From Candidatus Solibacter usitatus (GTDB lineage Bacteria; Acidobacteriota; Terriglobia; Bryobacterales; Bryobacteraceae), in assembly GCA_016185465.1 (NCBI GenBank), contig JACPNO010000031.1, positions 1 through 64,000 on the forward strand: a DNA stretch of 64,000 nt, in the 5' to 3' direction. The notes beneath the pieces were generated by a model. That model had not been told where the DNA came from, did not search any database, and saw only the letters and a list, made by a program, of their open reading frames with translations. Of this stretch, positions 63,634-64,000 are shown piece after piece (position 1 is the stretch's first letter; each line of letters starts with the position of its first letter). Both the position numbers and the translations under genes were made by a program.

Positions 63634-64000
63634 CGCGACTTTTCCAATGCGTGGTCGTGTTGTGCGCGGCAGCGGCCCTGCAGGCGCAAACCCTGGAACG
63701 CGCCGAGGCGCAGCGCAAAGCGCGCAACTACGAGGAAGCCAATAAGACGTTTCGCGCCCTGGTTGCCGCCAATCCCAAGAACGCAGAATACCGAGTCCGC
63801 TGGGGCCGCCTTTTTCTGGAGCGCTTCAACCGCGCCGACGCCAACGCCTTGTTTCTGGAAGCGCTGGCCATTCAGAAAGATCACGCCGGAGCGCTACTGG
63901 GCTTGGCGCTGGTCGCCGCCGACAGCTACGAAACCCGCGCCGTCGAGTTCGCCGAAAAAGCCCTGGCATCGGATCCCAAATTGGTCGAAGCGCGCGAACT
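63630..64000 (+). CDS. TPR-containing exported protein, cut by the window end
   Basis: From GTG 63630, which overlaps the preceding stop (GTGA). A signal peptide (LFQCVVVLCAAAALQA) is followed by helical repeats: ARNYEEANKTFRALVAANPK, AEYRVRWGRLFLERFNRADA, NALFLEALAIQKDHAGALLG. These match the tetratricopeptide pattern of periplasmic scaffold proteins. 123 codons are visible with no stop. Coupling to the pseudo-caspase suggests a structural partner; the product may be a peptidase-like TPR protein further on. Confidence 0.82.
   Translation, partial: MTRLFQCVVVLCAAAALQAQTLERAEAQRKARNYEEANKTFRALVAANPKNAEYRVRWGRLFLERFNRADANALFLEALAIQKDHAGALLGLALVAADSYETRAVEFAEKALASDPKLVEARE

Overview
The window looks like chromosomal DNA from a GC-rich soil Acidobacteriota, most likely the Bryobacterales/Solibacter group. 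The case rests on family content: a PadR regulator overlapping a duplicated orphan ABC permease of the acidobacterial ADOP type, a PEP-CTERM-tagged GDSL hydrolase, several Tat-exported Gfo/Idh/MocA oxidoreductases, and DUF2911, DUF4159, DUF5990 and DUF72 proteins. This is inference; no rRNA, tRNA, CRISPR array, prophage or transposase was found.

Layout. 1-7.1 kb: two exported Gfo/Idh/MocA proteins flank a fused indolepyruvate:ferredoxin oxidoreductase, followed by a convergent mannonate dehydratase-like gene. 7.3-8.7 kb: an ECF sigma factor with a membrane protein (likely anti-sigma) and a ZraP/CpxP-like periplasmic protein. 8.8-9.3 kb: a MazF/PemK-like toxin with its probable antitoxin. 9.3-9.9 kb: rpmE (L31) preceded by a self-contained minus-strand unit with a consensus -35, a 16-nt extended Shine-Dalgarno near the predicted 5' end, a 12-codon ORF, alternative stems and an intrinsic terminator. 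I rate this the most interesting signal here. 9.9-14.3 kb: MFS transporter, FmdB zinc ribbon, and rpsO-pnp. 15.4-19.4 kb: hemB, split transketolase, an UlaG-like hydrolase and a DUF5990 protein, overlapping or closely spaced.

20-29.4 kb: a minus-strand series (beta-propeller protein, Ldh-type dehydrogenase, SDR lacking its catalytic tyrosine), an aminotransferase, then a PQQ dehydrogenase/cytochrome c pair and a membrane pyrophosphatase, with REP-like repeats at both ends of the dehydrogenase-cytochrome pair. 29.5-36 kb: PadR-ADOP, the PEP-CTERM hydrolase, and a VOC-ArsR-SRPBCC operon whose promoter implies a leaderless first gene. 35.5-39.4 kb: TesA-like esterase divergent from a YbbA/YbbP-like ABC exporter, as in Escherichia coli. 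39.4-46.7 kb: PLP decarboxylase, an M13 peptidase-sigma-anti-sigma cluster in which the peptidase carries an in-frame TAG, and a SulP transporter. 46.7-54.7 kb: a minus operon (Gfo/Idh/MocA, TIM-barrel isomerase, amidohydrolase, MsrB), pirin-SDR, DUF72 and gamma-glutamyltransferase. 54.7-59.6 kb: a tiny zinc protein, DinB, M28 peptidase, class V aminotransferase, a degenerate receiver protein and a sugar isomerase. 59.6-64 kb: DUF4159, a von Willebrand/GATase-like membrane protein, a caspase-fold-like protein with serine at the nucleophile position, and a TPR protein cut by the window end.

Together the genes suggest an aerobic heterotroph that processes sugars and peptides, exports many oxidoreductases through Tat, and uses several extracytoplasmic sigma and one-component regulators.
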